From assembly GCF_030409635.1 (NCBI RefSeq), contig NZ_JAUFQF010000002.1, positions 1 to 64,000 of the forward strand: 64,000 nucleotides of DNA. Reading direction: 5' to 3'. Of the stretch, positions 9,454-18,016 are shown one piece after another. Made by a program: the position numbers and the translations under genes. Origin of the DNA: Vibrio agarivorans. Its GTDB lineage: Bacteria; Pseudomonadota; Gammaproteobacteria; Enterobacterales; Vibrionaceae. The notes below the pieces were generated by a model. It was not told where the DNA came from. It saw nothing but the letters and a program-made list of their open reading frames with translations, and made no database searches. Each line of letters opens with the position of its first letter. The stretch's first letter is position 1.

Positions 9454-9939
9454 TCAATTGTTGGTTAAGTCCTTAAGCATCCATATGTCGCACCCACCAT
9501 GAATGGTTTCAGCATACGGTTCAACTAGATGGTTGAAATCCATTTTTTCATATAGGGCAATGGCCGATGTCATATTGGCTAAGGTGTCTAGATAGCATGA
9601 CTCATAGCCTACTTCTTTGGCAAACGCTAAGCATTGTGTTACCAACTCATTGCCGATACCACGTCCTCTCGCATCTGCCAGCAAAAATAATTTACGCAGT
9701 TCACATACGCCATGATCATTAAACTGCGCAATACCCGCGCCGCCAACAATCTCACCATTCAACACAGCAACCCAGTACCGCGATTTTTCTGCGAATTTGT
9801 AATGTTCACTCATCATTGAGACTTCATCATCAGAAGGACCAAACCCTTCACCGATGGCGCCAAACTCTTTGCCTACTTGAGTAATGATCGCTGCGATCTT
9901 TGCGTTGTCTTGTGCAGTAATTTCTCTAATTTCTAACAT
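9454..9939 (-). CDS. GNAT-family N-acetyltransferase
   Basis: A 161-aa single-domain GNAT protein. Motif A, the acetyl-CoA pyrophosphate-binding loop, reads LLADARGRGIGNELV, and the following CLDTLANMTSAIALYEKMDF is the usual motif B ending in the ALYEKxGF-like helix. Substrate unknown. It starts 6 bases after the stop of the NUDIX gene on the same strand, so the two form a small operon. Confidence 0.85.
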   Translation of the reverse strand: MLEIREITAQDNAKIAAIITQVGKEFGAIGEGFGPSDDEVSMMSEHYKFAEKSRYWVAVLNGEIVGGAGIAQFNDHGVCELRKLFLLADARGRGIGNELVTQCLAFAKEVGYESCYLDTLANMTSAIALYEKMDFNHLVEPYAETIHGGCDIWMLKDLTNN

Positions 9940-9945
9940 ATTGAG

Positions 9946-10464
9946 TTATAAGAGTTCTTTGGCAACTTGTCTAAGCAAGAAAGTTTCCCTTTCTATGCTC
10001 ATTCCTTTTTTGGGGCTCTGGACGATGGTCTGTTCATTGTGCGCAATCGCTTCATGAATGTTAATCCAAACCGCTTTCATGCCATTTTTTATCTCGTAAT
10101 CTTCATAACGAGTTTCCCCCAACTCACGGTCTATCTTGCAAGTATAACAATACGAAATCATGTGTATCACTTCTGCATCGTCTCTATGCCATGGACGAAA
10201 CTCTTCGTAGATACCATAAGGTTTGATACCGTGAATATTCTGCGCACCCGTCTCCTCTTCAAGCTCACGAACTAAGCCTGCAATCTTATCCTCACCGTCA
10301 TCAATGCCACCACCAGGTAAGGTGTAATCGTGATAACGCTCCGTATAGAGCAGCAATATGTCTTCACCACTCACCACAATCGCCCGCGCCGCATCGCGCT
10401 TTACAATAGAAACCTGATCCAGGTGCTCAATAGTCTCATGAACACTCGTATGCAAATGACGCAT
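9946..10464 (-). CDS. NUDIX hydrolase
   Basis: A 172-aa hydrolase of nucleoside-diphosphate-linked compounds. A complete NUDIX box (GX5EX7REUXEEXG) is visible as GGIDDGE, then seven residues, then RELEEETG. The N-terminal strand VKRDAARAIVV and YTERYHDYTLPGGG are typical of the fold. It is transcribed with the GNAT gene downstream. Substrate cannot be told from sequence. Confidence 0.85.
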   Translation of the reverse strand: MRHLHTSVHETIEHLDQVSIVKRDAARAIVVSGEDILLLYTERYHDYTLPGGGIDDGEDKIAGLVRELEEETGAQNIHGIKPYGIYEEFRPWHRDDAEVIHMISYCYTCKIDRELGETRYEDYEIKNGMKAVWINIHEAIAHNEQTIVQSPKKGMSIERETFLLRQVAKELL

Positions 10465-10513
10465 TAGTTCATCTCGCTAAATAGTAATTTCTACATAGTA
10501 TCACGCCCCAAAA

Positions 10514-10577
10514 AACTGGGACAGGCATGGTTTGTGAGTGGCGAATACTACATGGGCCTTTATAAGGGACAGGCACC
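10514..10577 (+). repeat. Two REP-like GGGACAGGC repeats upstream of the transposase
   Basis: Copies at 10514-10526 and 10566-10577 share GGGACAGGCA and point toward the transposase gene. They lie between the minus-strand NUDIX gene and the plus-strand transposase gene. Confidence 0.65.
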
Positions 10578-10720
10578 ATTTCTGCCTATGGCACATAACT
10601 TGCAACCAAGCAAACATTCTTGTTTCAACAGCACTAGACTCGTGTCACGAACAGGCTGTCCACTCAATGAAGGTCTCGTTAATTCCCCATAAAATTCATT
10701 TGCCAAGGAAAGGAGATATA

Positions 10721-11656
10721 ATGACCACCGCACGTAACCGACAGATTTGTTTAGAAGCAACTCGCTACTACCACATCGTTTCAAGATGTGTTCGACGTTC
10801 GTTTCTCTGTGGTATTGATGAACTAACACAGCAAAGCTACGAACATCGTCGTGCTTGGATTGAAAAGCGACTCTTATATTTAGCGCAATATTATTGCATT
10901 GATATCTGCGCTTACGCTGTAATGAGCAACCATTACCATATAGTGGTGCATGTCAACACAGATAAAGCTCAAAAACTAACAGATCGAGCGGTAATTACTC
11001 GCTGGGGTAAGTTACATCATCTACCACCACTAGCTCACAAATATCTTACAGGTAACCTATCATCCAAAGCTGAACATGAAGCTTTACAACGCTATATCAC
11101 CTCTTGGCGCGAGCGACTGCAAAGTATTAGTTGGTTTATGCGTGAGCTCAATCTCTATATTGCCAACATGGCAAACCAAGAAGATGATTGCACCGGCCAT
11201 TTTTGGGAAGGCCGTTATAAATGCCAAGCACTTCTTGATGACAAAGCACTCATCGCGGCAATGGCTTACACTGATTTAAACCCGGTAAGATCTGGAGTAA
11301 GCCATGCACCTGATCACTCAAATTACACATCGATTAAAGCACGTGTTCGAGGTTCAAAAAGGCTCTACCCGTTTAAGCAGCAACACCAGAATGCTAATAA
11401 AGGGGAACTTCCTATTTCGTTGCTTGAGTATATTGAAGTTATCGATTGGACTTCACGAGTCAGTTTTCAGGGGAAAAATAGCTTACCAACCCATTCTCCT
11501 CACATCCTTCAACGACTATCGTTTAGCGATAGTGATTGGTTACATGCCTGTACAAACATTGAAAATTGTCGTGCTGCTATTATTGGTTCTAAACAGAGCT
11601 TTGGTGCTGTTATGAAACTGATGCATCGAAAAAGAGAGCATGGACTCAAAATCTAG
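10721..11656 (+). CDS. REP-associated tyrosine transposase (Y1/IS200-like)
   Basis: 311 aa from the ATG at 10721, chosen because AAGGAGATAT sits just upstream; a longer open frame back to 10538 lacks such a site and would read through the REP repeats. The HUH-type pattern is clear: HIVSRCVRRSFLCG near the start, then AVMSNHYHIVVHV containing the H-x-H metal site, and a C-terminal HFWEGRYKCQALLDD / AMAYTDLNPVR stretch typical of the family. Such domesticated single-strand transposases act on REP hairpins and may spread them. Confidence 0.85.
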   Translation: MTTARNRQICLEATRYYHIVSRCVRRSFLCGIDELTQQSYEHRRAWIEKRLLYLAQYYCIDICAYAVMSNHYHIVVHVNTDKAQKLTDRAVITRWGKLHHLPPLAHKYLTGNLSSKAEHEALQRYITSWRERLQSISWFMRELNLYIANMANQEDDCTGHFWEGRYKCQALLDDKALIAAMAYTDLNPVRSGVSHAPDHSNYTSIKARVRGSKRLYPFKQQHQNANKGELPISLLEYIEVIDWTSRVSFQGKNSLPTHSPHILQRLSFSDSDWLHACTNIENCRAAIIGSKQSFGAVMKLMHRKREHGLKI

Positions 11657-11998
11657 TTGGCCTGAATTATAATATCCCGTCAACTTGCTAATCTGTACAC
11701 TATTCATCCTAAATACTGCTTCTGATCAGGTACTCTTGTAAGAGTATCTGCACCTCATTAATCAAATGACCGTATTACCTCGGGGTACTAAGCTATTTCA
11801 ACAAAATTTGATTGTGTACTGTCCAATTTCGACCAGCTTAATTATGCCTGTCCTACTTTATTCATGTTCCACTTTGATTGTTTAACTTCAACCAATTAGA
11901 AAACTGTGCCTGTCCTTTTTAAAGCTAAGAGTTGCTGCAACTTGACCTCATAAAAGTGCCTGTCCTCTTAAAAGCTATCTAGCCTGTCCCAGTTATGG
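11657..11998 (+). repeat. Cluster of inverted REP-like repeats downstream of the transposase
   Basis: About 340 bp without a gene. Four copies of GCCTGTCC(Y) lie at about 11846-11854, 11908-11916, 11958-11966 and 11982-11990, separated by 40-60 bp and all inverted relative to the upstream copies. The closest spacing is consistent with REP pairs folding into hairpins. Confidence 0.6.
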
Positions 11999-12030
11999 AA
12001 AAACCCAGCCTACTGTGTAAACTGGGTTTG
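11999..12030. terminator. Bidirectional terminator after the catalase gene
   Basis: AAACCCAG and CTGGGTTT form a stem with a 13-base loop. T-rich tracts follow on both strands (GTTTTATTT on plus, TTTTTCC on minus). It most likely ends the minus-strand catalase transcript. Confidence 0.7.
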
Positions 12031-12103
12031 TTTTATTTAGTAATAATGAGGTTGCACAACCTCTTGACCGCTAGCGTTCTCTTCGAAGCTAAAGAACAAG
12101 TGA

Positions 12104-13588
12104 TCAAGCTGGAACAGCGTTTTCAGCCATTGCATCTTGAGCCTCTACTTCTGCCATATCGATATTTAGTGCTGCAGCAAGCCCTTCAGCGTAAGCGCGG
12201 TCAGCTTGCAGCGCGTGACGTAAGTGTCTTAGCTGAATTGGCTTGGACGCACCGCCAACAGAGCGTGCCGTGTTCTCGAACAGACGTTGTTGCTCTTCAG
12301 CGGTCATAATACGGAACAAGTTACCTGCTTGTGTGAAATAATCAGTATCTTCACGGTGGTCCCAGTTGTTTGCTGCGCCTTCAAGCTCAAGCGCAGGTTC
12401 TGCATGCTCAGACTGCTGTGCCCATTCACCGTACTGGTTTGGCTCGTAGCCTTTCGTCGAACCGAAGTTACCATCAACACGCATCGCACCATCGCGGTGG
12501 TAGCTATGTACTGGACAACGTGGCGCATTGACTGGAATCTGGTGGTGGTTAACGCCCAGACGGTAACGCTGTGCATCACCGTACGCAAATAGACGACCTT
12601 GCAGCATGCGATCAGGAGAGAAACCAATTCCCGGAACAATTGCTGCTGGGTTAAATGCTGATTGCTCAACTTCTGCAAAGAAGTTTTCTGGGTTGCGGTT
12701 AAGCTCGAATTCACCCACTTCAATCAATGGGAAACGAGCATGTGGCCACACTTTCGTTAGGTCAAATGGGTTAAATTCAACCTCATTCGCCTCCGCTTCA
12801 GTCATAACCTGAATCTGCATGGTCCATTTCGGCAGGTCGCCATTTTCGATGCTATCGTAAAGATCACGTTGATGGCTTTCACGATCTTTACCCACCAATG
12901 CCTCTGCTTCTTGATCGGTTAGGTTTTTGATACCTTGCTGTGTTTTAAAGTGGAATTTTACCCAAACACGCTCGTTATCGGCATTGATCATGCTAAACGT
13001 GTGGCTGCCATAGCCATTCATATGACGGTAAGTCGCAGGAAGGCCACGGTCACTCATAACGATTGTGACTTGGTGGAATGCTTCAGGAAGAGATGTCCAA
13101 AAATCCCAGTTGTTTTCAGCGCTACGCATGTTAGTGCGAGGGTCACGTTTTACTGCGTGGTTCAGGTCAGGGAATTTTAGTGGGTCGCGCAAGAAGAAAA
13201 CCGGCGTGTTGTTACCAACCAAGTCCCAGTTACCTTCTTCTGTATAGAATTTAAGTGCAAAACCACGAATATCACGTTCAGCATCCGCTGCACCACGCTC
13301 ACCAGCTACCGTAGTAAAGCGCGCAAACAACTCTGTTGTCTTACCGACTTCTGAGAACATTGCTGCTTTAGTGTATTTGGTAATGTCATGAGTAACAGTA
13401 AACTTACCGTAAGCACCAGAGCCTTTCGCATGCATACGGCGCTCTGGGATCACTTCACGATCAAAGTGAGCCAGCTTCTCTAAAAACCATACGTCCTGCA
13501 GCAACATTGGACCTCTCTTGCCAGCTGTCATTACATTTTGGTTGTGTGCGACAGGGCAACCTGCTGCGGTAGTAAGCTTCTTAGTCAT
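12104..13588 (-). CDS. katA: Haem catalase (small-subunit, KatA type)
   Basis: A 494-aa monofunctional catalase that splits hydrogen peroxide. The start at 13588 ([13 protein letters not shown]) has AAGGACA upstream and fits the family; a 20-residue upstream extension of the frame is unlikely. The distal haem His is in [12 protein letters not shown] (about His53), the Asn-containing segment is [14 protein letters not shown], and the proximal Tyr is in [14 protein letters not shown]. Length is that of clade 3 small-subunit catalases, cytoplasmic with no signal peptide. It is a single-gene transcript ending at the hairpin near 12000. Confidence 0.92.
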   Translation of the reverse strand: MTKKLTTAAGCPVAHNQNVMTAGKRGPMLLQDVWFLEKLAHFDREVIPERRMHAKGSGAYGKFTVTHDITKYTKAAMFSEVGKTTELFARFTTVAGERGAADAERDIRGFALKFYTEEGNWDLVGNNTPVFFLRDPLKFPDLNHAVKRDPRTNMRSAENNWDFWTSLPEAFHQVTIVMSDRGLPATYRHMNGYGSHTFSMINADNERVWVKFHFKTQQGIKNLTDQEAEALVGKDRESHQRDLYDSIENGDLPKWTMQIQVMTEAEANEVEFNPFDLTKVWPHARFPLIEVGEFELNRNPENFFAEVEQSAFNPAAIVPGIGFSPDRMLQGRLFAYGDAQRYRLGVNHHQIPVNAPRCPVHSYHRDGAMRVDGNFGSTKGYEPNQYGEWAQQSEHAEPALELEGAANNWDHREDTDYFTQAGNLFRIMTAEEQQRLFENTARSVGGASKPIQLRHLRHALQADRAYAEGLAAALNIDMAEVEAQDAMAENAVPA

Positions 13589-13755
13589 AATTGGGGTGTC
13601 CTTTAAATAATTTGTTGAATCCACTTTTTTATTGCTGCTAGAACACATAATTCACAAAGTGAATTATCTCTTCAAACCAGCCTTTTTATCTAGTAACGCA
13701 AATACAAACGGTTTTCCTTTAGCTTTCGCTAGAGGTATTGTATGACAAGGAAATG

Positions 13756-14589
13756 TTAATAGGTTTTGATTTTAGTCAAAAACTCATTACCTTTTTTTAA
13801 CCCTTGCTTGTACCCTTGTTCTAGTTTTCTTTTACTTCTTGTAAACCGCCCTACGTTAAAACTCCCATCTGGTGATATCACATTAATGGTCACACCTTCT
13901 GGTGGAGACTGAATAAACTCCAACGTTTTATTGTAGTGCTGATGTCTATTAATCAGTGCGTTAGCCACTTGCTCGTTGTTCGGTAACAACTTTCGCACTA
14001 GGTTAGGAAATTTAGTTTGCTCCATCTCGAAACCCAACGGCTTTGATAAGATAACCGTAATTTCCTTCGCACCCATTTCATAAGCTTTGATAACGGGAAT
14101 GGAGTCCGCAATCCCTCCATCCATAAAGCAACCACTTTCTAAACAAGCACTGTCTCTATAGACCAAAGGCAGCGCTGTCGTTGCTTCAATTAATTTGTCG
14201 ATATTGGATTCATCCAACTGATAACAATTAGAAAAACCATTACTAATATCCGTTACACTGACATAAAAAGGAATCGTGTTAACCACCTTTGATATATCCA
14301 GTGGCAACTTCTCATTACTGCATTCCCATAACCATTTAACATCAACAAGATGTCCGCCCTTAATAAATCGAACGGGATCAATAAAACGCTTATCTGTGGC
14401 GAACTCAGTAATTACCTTTTTGTTTCTGCCTAGTTTATTGGCTAAATAACCAGAAAGGTTCGCAGCACCGGCTGATACTCCGATAACGGCGTCAAAAGGT
14501 CGATAATTTGAGGAGAGGAAGGCATCCAATACACCGCTAGCGAAAATACCTCGCATAGCACCACCTTCAACAACTAAAACTCTATTCAT
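13756..14589 (-). CDS. Patatin-like phospholipase
   Basis: 277 aa from the ATG at 14589 (MNRVLVVEGGAMRG). The patatin signature is complete: oxyanion loop GGAMRG, nucleophile elbow GVSAG with Ser39, and the dyad Asp in FMDGGIADSIP. It resembles the YjjU-type subfamily of cytoplasmic patatins. There is no signal peptide, so it probably acts on internal lipids. The alternative start 13 codons upstream lacks a good ribosome site. Confidence 0.85.
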   Translation of the reverse strand: MNRVLVVEGGAMRGIFASGVLDAFLSSNYRPFDAVIGVSAGAANLSGYLANKLGRNKKVITEFATDKRFIDPVRFIKGGHLVDVKWLWECSNEKLPLDISKVVNTIPFYVSVTDISNGFSNCYQLDESNIDKLIEATTALPLVYRDSACLESGCFMDGGIADSIPVIKAYEMGAKEITVILSKPLGFEMEQTKFPNLVRKLLPNNEQVANALINRHQHYNKTLEFIQSPPEGVTINVISPDGSFNVGRFTRSKRKLEQGYKQGLKKGNEFLTKIKTY

Positions 14590-14731
14590 TTTCTCAAGCA
14601 CTCTCATTCTGATGCCGATACTATACAAACAGTTTTTGTCAATTAAAAATGGGAAGTATTGATTGTTTCGATAGGGAGAATCTATTGATTAGACTTCCAT
14701 GTACTGTCATTGAGCACTTCCTGTCGCTCAT

Positions 14732-14756
14732 TTGTGCCTCACCTTGTGAGGCACAA
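14732..14756. terminator. Hairpin between anSME1 and the patatin gene, likely terminator
   Basis: A perfect 11-bp stem (TTGTGCCTCAC / GTGAGGCACAA) with a 3-base loop, immediately after the stop of the minus-strand anSME1 gene. The following T-content is modest on both strands. Confidence 0.55.
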
Positions 14757-14762
14757 TTAGAT

Positions 14763-15950
14763 TTATTTAGTTACGCGTTGAACAAACATAGGATACACCG
14801 AGGCTGGATGTCCCTGTTTTATCGCTTCAAGCATGGCTGCAAAATAAGGCATTGAATGCATGAAGAACTTTTTATAACCCGAACACAAGTGATTTAGTCC
14901 AGGCTCCAAATCTGCTGTCATGGCCGTGCGCTCTTTTGGGCAACCGCCATTACACATTGGACGGAAATGGCACTCGCGACACTGCTTTGGTAACGACTTC
15001 CACTTGTTCATTCCAAAATCAATCTGTTTTTGAGATGAAGCCACCGCGCCCAAATCTACCACATCGATATCACCCACTTTGTAGTCGTCATAGCTGTAGT
15101 GATCGCATGAGTATAGGCTACCATCATGTTCAAGCATCATCTGCTGGCCACACGTTTCAGCATGGAAACACATCTGACTTGGCTGCCCAGCTAAAATACC
15201 GAGTGTATTTTCGAAAAACTGAACAAAAACTTTGCCCACATCTTCTTTACGCCACTCATCGAACACATCACACAAGAAATGTCCCCATTGATGCGGCGTC
15301 AACGACCAATCTTTTTCACCGCGGCGATCAAGCGGATGCTCTACACAAGGTTGGAACTGGATAACGCTTGAGCCTAACTCTTTTAATTTGAGGTAGGTCT
15401 GCTTACCCAAGTGTGCATTGTCGTTATGTACCACGGTCAAGGTATTAAACTGAACACCGTGCTTTTTCAACAACTTTAGACCACGTAACACGCGCGGGTA
15501 GCTATCATTACCTTTAATATCCGGACGACCATTGTTGTGATTAAGCTCATCACCATCAATACTCAAGCCAATCAAGAAATTGTTCTTTTTAAAGAAAGCA
15601 GCCCACTTCTCGTTGATCAAGGTTCCATTGCTTTGGAACGTATTGGTCACCGTCATACCTGGGCGAGCATATTTGTTCTGTAGCTCAACGGCTTTTTCGT
15701 AGAACTCGAGACCACGCAGTGCTGGCTCGCCACCCTGCCAACTGAAATCAACAAACTTGATATGTTCTGGTTGAGCGTCAATGTATTGTTTGACGTAAGT
15801 CTCAAGAAGCGCCTCAGACATCTGCATCGTTGCACCCGGTTGGTAACGCTCTTCTTTTCTCAAGTAGTAACAGTAGTGGCAATCTAGGTTACATTTTGAA
15901 CCTACTGGCTTAACCAATAGATGAAAAGGGTGTGGTGATGATGTGCTCAT
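14763..15950 (-). CDS. Anaerobic sulfatase-maturating enzyme, radical SAM (copy 1)
   Basis: A 395-aa cytoplasmic radical-SAM enzyme that oxidises an active-site Ser or Cys of sulfatases to formylglycine without oxygen. The radical SAM cluster motif is C20-x3-C24-x2-C27 (KCNLDCHYC). The C-terminal SPASM domain has the expected auxiliary-cluster cysteines (CFHAETCGQQM, YSCDHY, CRECHFRPMCNGGCP, LNHLCSG), with the CDHY segment holding the catalytic Asp region. It lies next to the two-component system and sulfatase 1, which has a Ser-type site. Two TAGGA-TCCTA dyads sit upstream of its start, so it is probably co-regulated with the sulfatase. Confidence 0.9.
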   Translation of the reverse strand: MSTSSPHPFHLLVKPVGSKCNLDCHYCYYLRKEERYQPGATMQMSEALLETYVKQYIDAQPEHIKFVDFSWQGGEPALRGLEFYEKAVELQNKYARPGMTVTNTFQSNGTLINEKWAAFFKKNNFLIGLSIDGDELNHNNGRPDIKGNDSYPRVLRGLKLLKKHGVQFNTLTVVHNDNAHLGKQTYLKLKELGSSVIQFQPCVEHPLDRRGEKDWSLTPHQWGHFLCDVFDEWRKEDVGKVFVQFFENTLGILAGQPSQMCFHAETCGQQMMLEHDGSLYSCDHYSYDDYKVGDIDVVDLGAVASSQKQIDFGMNKWKSLPKQCRECHFRPMCNGGCPKERTAMTADLEPGLNHLCSGYKKFFMHSMPYFAAMLEAIKQGHPASVYPMFVQRVTK

Positions 15951-15984
15951 GTCTGCGCTCCCATTGTATTTTTCACTATTATCT

Positions 15985-16021
15985 TAGGAAGCTCTCCTAG
16001 CAACTACTAGGAGATTTCCTA
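15985..16021. promoter_or_regulatory. Two TAGGA/TCCTA dyads upstream of anSME1
   Basis: TAGGA-AGCTC-TCCTA at 15985-15999 (5-base spacer) and TAGGA-GATT-TCCTA at 16008-16021 (4-base spacer). They are 35-70 bp upstream of the anSME1 start codon on the minus strand. The second matches the 14-bp dyad found at three other places in the region. Confidence 0.65.
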
Positions 16022-16055
16022 ACAAAATTCGACTTAAGAAAAGAGCCAAAGTGGG

Positions 16056-16649
16056 TTAAACAAGTTTACGGCTGTGTGCCCACGCAATCAGCTCAGACGC
16101 ACTATTAAGATCAAGCTGCTCAATCATTTTGTATTTATGATACTCAACCGTTTTTGACGAAATATTAAGCTCCAAGGCGACCTTTTTGGCCGAGAGCCCT
16201 TGAGCCAAATATTTTAAAATATCAAGTTGTCTCGCGCTCAAATCTGTCTTTTGCTCAATGATGCTCTTAAGTTCATCAGGAATATAACGTTCTCCTGCGA
16301 GCACTTTTTCAATGGTTTTCGCTAGCTCAAAACCCGCTTGATGTTTCAATACATAGCCATCAGCACCATATTCATAGGCGGCCTTTACAATCTCTGGCTC
16401 ATCATGCATCGACAAGCACACTACTCGGCTCTCAGGAGAGCTACGTTTTAGTAGCGCTAAGGTGGTGTTGAGCTGCATGCCTGGCATCGAGATATCACTA
16501 ATAATCAAGTCTGGTTGGTGCTTTTTCACCAATGCCAAAAGTTCGGTCGCATCTGCGCCAATACCCACCACTTGGTGAGAGAGATCTACTAACCTTGCGA
16601 TACCCTCACTCACAATTTGATGGTCATCGGCTATTACCACTGTTGCCAT
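16056..16649 (-). CDS. LuxR/NarL-family response regulator
   Basis: A 197-aa two-domain regulator. The receiver domain has the acidic pair D8-D9 and phospho-acceptor D52 (LIISDISMPGM). The C-terminal LuxR-type HTH is LSARQLDILKYLAQGLSAKK...SSKTVEYHKYKM. It overlaps the kinase gene by one base and is its cognate partner. As the only DNA-binding protein in cluster 1, it is the best candidate for binding the TAGGA-N4-TCCTA dyads, which is inference. Confidence 0.9.
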   Translation of the reverse strand: MATVVIADDHQIVSEGIARLVDLSHQVVGIGADATELLALVKKHQPDLIISDISMPGMQLNTTLALLKRSSPESRVVCLSMHDEPEIVKAAYEYGADGYVLKHQAGFELAKTIEKVLAGERYIPDELKSIIEQKTDLSARQLDILKYLAQGLSAKKVALELNISSKTVEYHKYKMIEQLDLNSASELIAWAHSRKLV

Positions 16650-17818
16650 TAATTATCTCCCATTTGCTGTATTGACAATTTAACGCTCAGCCCAGATTTT
16701 GGTGCATTCGATTTGAAAGAGACTTGCGCACCAATCAGCTCACCGCGTTCTACCATTGATTGTAGCCCTAACGAGGGTGAGTTCATGACCATACCTTGGT
16801 TGGCAATACCCACACCATCGTCACGAATAACTAAATCAACCCATTGGTTTTTATGCTTATGTAGCTTAATCCAAACCTGACTTGCATTAGCGTGCTTAAC
16901 CACATTCGATAATGACTCTTGAATAATACGATAAATATGCAGCGCCGTTTCGTCATCAAACACCACATCGTGATCCAAATCCACTGTCATGATTAGGCCT
17001 GCGCGTTCCCCTATCTGTTTAGCGTGCGATTCGATGGCGGCATGCAAACCAACTCTTTCTATCACAACCGGGTGGAGGTGACGTGAGAGATGTTGAATAT
17101 CGCGAGTAATATCCGCTAATCCATTCGCACATTGCATAATCACGGGTCGAGATGCCTCATCACAAAGGCTTGCAGCGAGGCCCATTTCTATTCCCAGCGA
17201 AGCTAATCGCTGACTGAAATCATCGTGTAAATCTCTTGCAATGTTGCGTCGCTCTCGCTCTCTTTCACCGATAATACGGCGATTGCGTGCAATTACCTCT
17301 TGTTGACTGCGCTTGAGTTCATCGTAGTGAGTGACTCGAGCAATACTCGACGCAATAATATTGCCTAGGATAGTTGCTGAATGGACAAAATCTTCATCGA
17401 ACTGCTGAGAAGAAACAAAGTTCGCGCACGCCATCAAACCCCACGGTTTTCCCATAGCACGAATAGGAATGAGGACATGTCTTAATGGCTTTTCTGGCTG
17501 TAAGCTAGAGGCGAGTTCCAATAACTCAGGTGAAGTATCACTGCACACCACCTGCCCTTGCTCAATCAAACGGCGATACTCTAACACCACAGAAGCGGGA
17601 ATCTGCTTTTGCACTGGAGGGATTCCCTCACCAATCGCTTCATAGTGAAACCAATTCTCGACAACGGCATTGTCCAAAGGAAGACAGGAAATTCGATCAA
17701 CATTCAGGGCGGTTCGACATTCATCTAACACTTCTGTAATCGCTTTTTCCATATCGGCAGTGTGTGAATCTAATAGCTTACTAGAAATAGAGATCAAGAC
17801 GTCTTTAATTCTTTCCAT
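16649..17818 (-). CDS. Sensor histidine kinase, GAF plus HisKA_3
   Basis: A 389-aa soluble kinase with no membrane segment. Residues about 10-165 form a GAF-like sensor. The dimerisation and phosphorylation helix RRNIARDLHDDFSQRLASLG holds His198, and the HATPase domain shows IIQESLSNVVKHANA and RDDGVGI. Such NarX/DegS-type kinases pair with LuxR-type regulators, and the regulator gene follows directly. The GAF domain implies an internal small-molecule or redox signal, identity unknown. The pair lies between anSME1 and the divergent sulfatase. Confidence 0.88.
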   Translation of the reverse strand: MERIKDVLISISSKLLDSHTADMEKAITEVLDECRTALNVDRISCLPLDNAVVENWFHYEAIGEGIPPVQKQIPASVVLEYRRLIEQGQVVCSDTSPELLELASSLQPEKPLRHVLIPIRAMGKPWGLMACANFVSSQQFDEDFVHSATILGNIIASSIARVTHYDELKRSQQEVIARNRRIIGERERERRNIARDLHDDFSQRLASLGIEMGLAASLCDEASRPVIMQCANGLADITRDIQHLSRHLHPVVIERVGLHAAIESHAKQIGERAGLIMTVDLDHDVVFDDETALHIYRIIQESLSNVVKHANASQVWIKLHKHKNQWVDLVIRDDGVGIANQGMVMNSPSLGLQSMVERGELIGAQVSFKSNAPKSGLSVKLSIQQMGDN

Positions 17819-17945
17819 AAATCGATTTCCTTGCTGCCTAACATTATAAAAAGCAGTCTACTCGCTAATTCAAATAGTGAACAGAAATAGTTCGACAGCC
17901 TCCCTTCGTTGTCGATGAATAACACAACGGCATTTCCTAGTGCTT

Positions 17946-17959
17946 TAGGAAATATCCTA
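17946..17959. promoter_or_regulatory. TAGGA-N4-TCCTA dyad upstream of sulfatase 1
   Basis: TAGGA-AATA-TCCTA, followed by G. An extra half site TTTCCTAG lies at 17933-17940. It is about 60 bp upstream of the sulfatase start and in the divergent region with the kinase gene. Confidence 0.65.
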
Positions 17960-18016
17960 GTTCATTTCGTTAGCCGCAAAATGAATACTACTTGTGTCTT
18001 ATCTCAGGAGCGACTT

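Larger units (their letters stand above)
10514..11994 (+). mobile_element. REP-associated transposase (RAYT) locus bounded by 13-bp inverted repeats
   Basis: AACTGGGACAGGC at 10514-10526 is the exact reverse complement of GCCTGTCCCAGTT at 11982-11994. Between them lie further copies of the same core: GGGACAGGCACC at 10566 and TGCCTGTCCT at about 11845, 11907 and 11957 in the opposite orientation. The single gene inside is a RAYT-type transposase. The arrangement is that of a RAYT with its own REP family. No target duplication was found. Confidence 0.7.

Noticed and set aside
10538..10720. Longer N-terminus for the RAYT transposase from 10538
   Set aside because: It would translate the REP repeats, and a clear AAGGAG site precedes the ATG at 10721.
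12287..13247. Several open frames opposite to the catalase gene
   Set aside because: They are shadows of a well-supported catalase with intact active-site residues.
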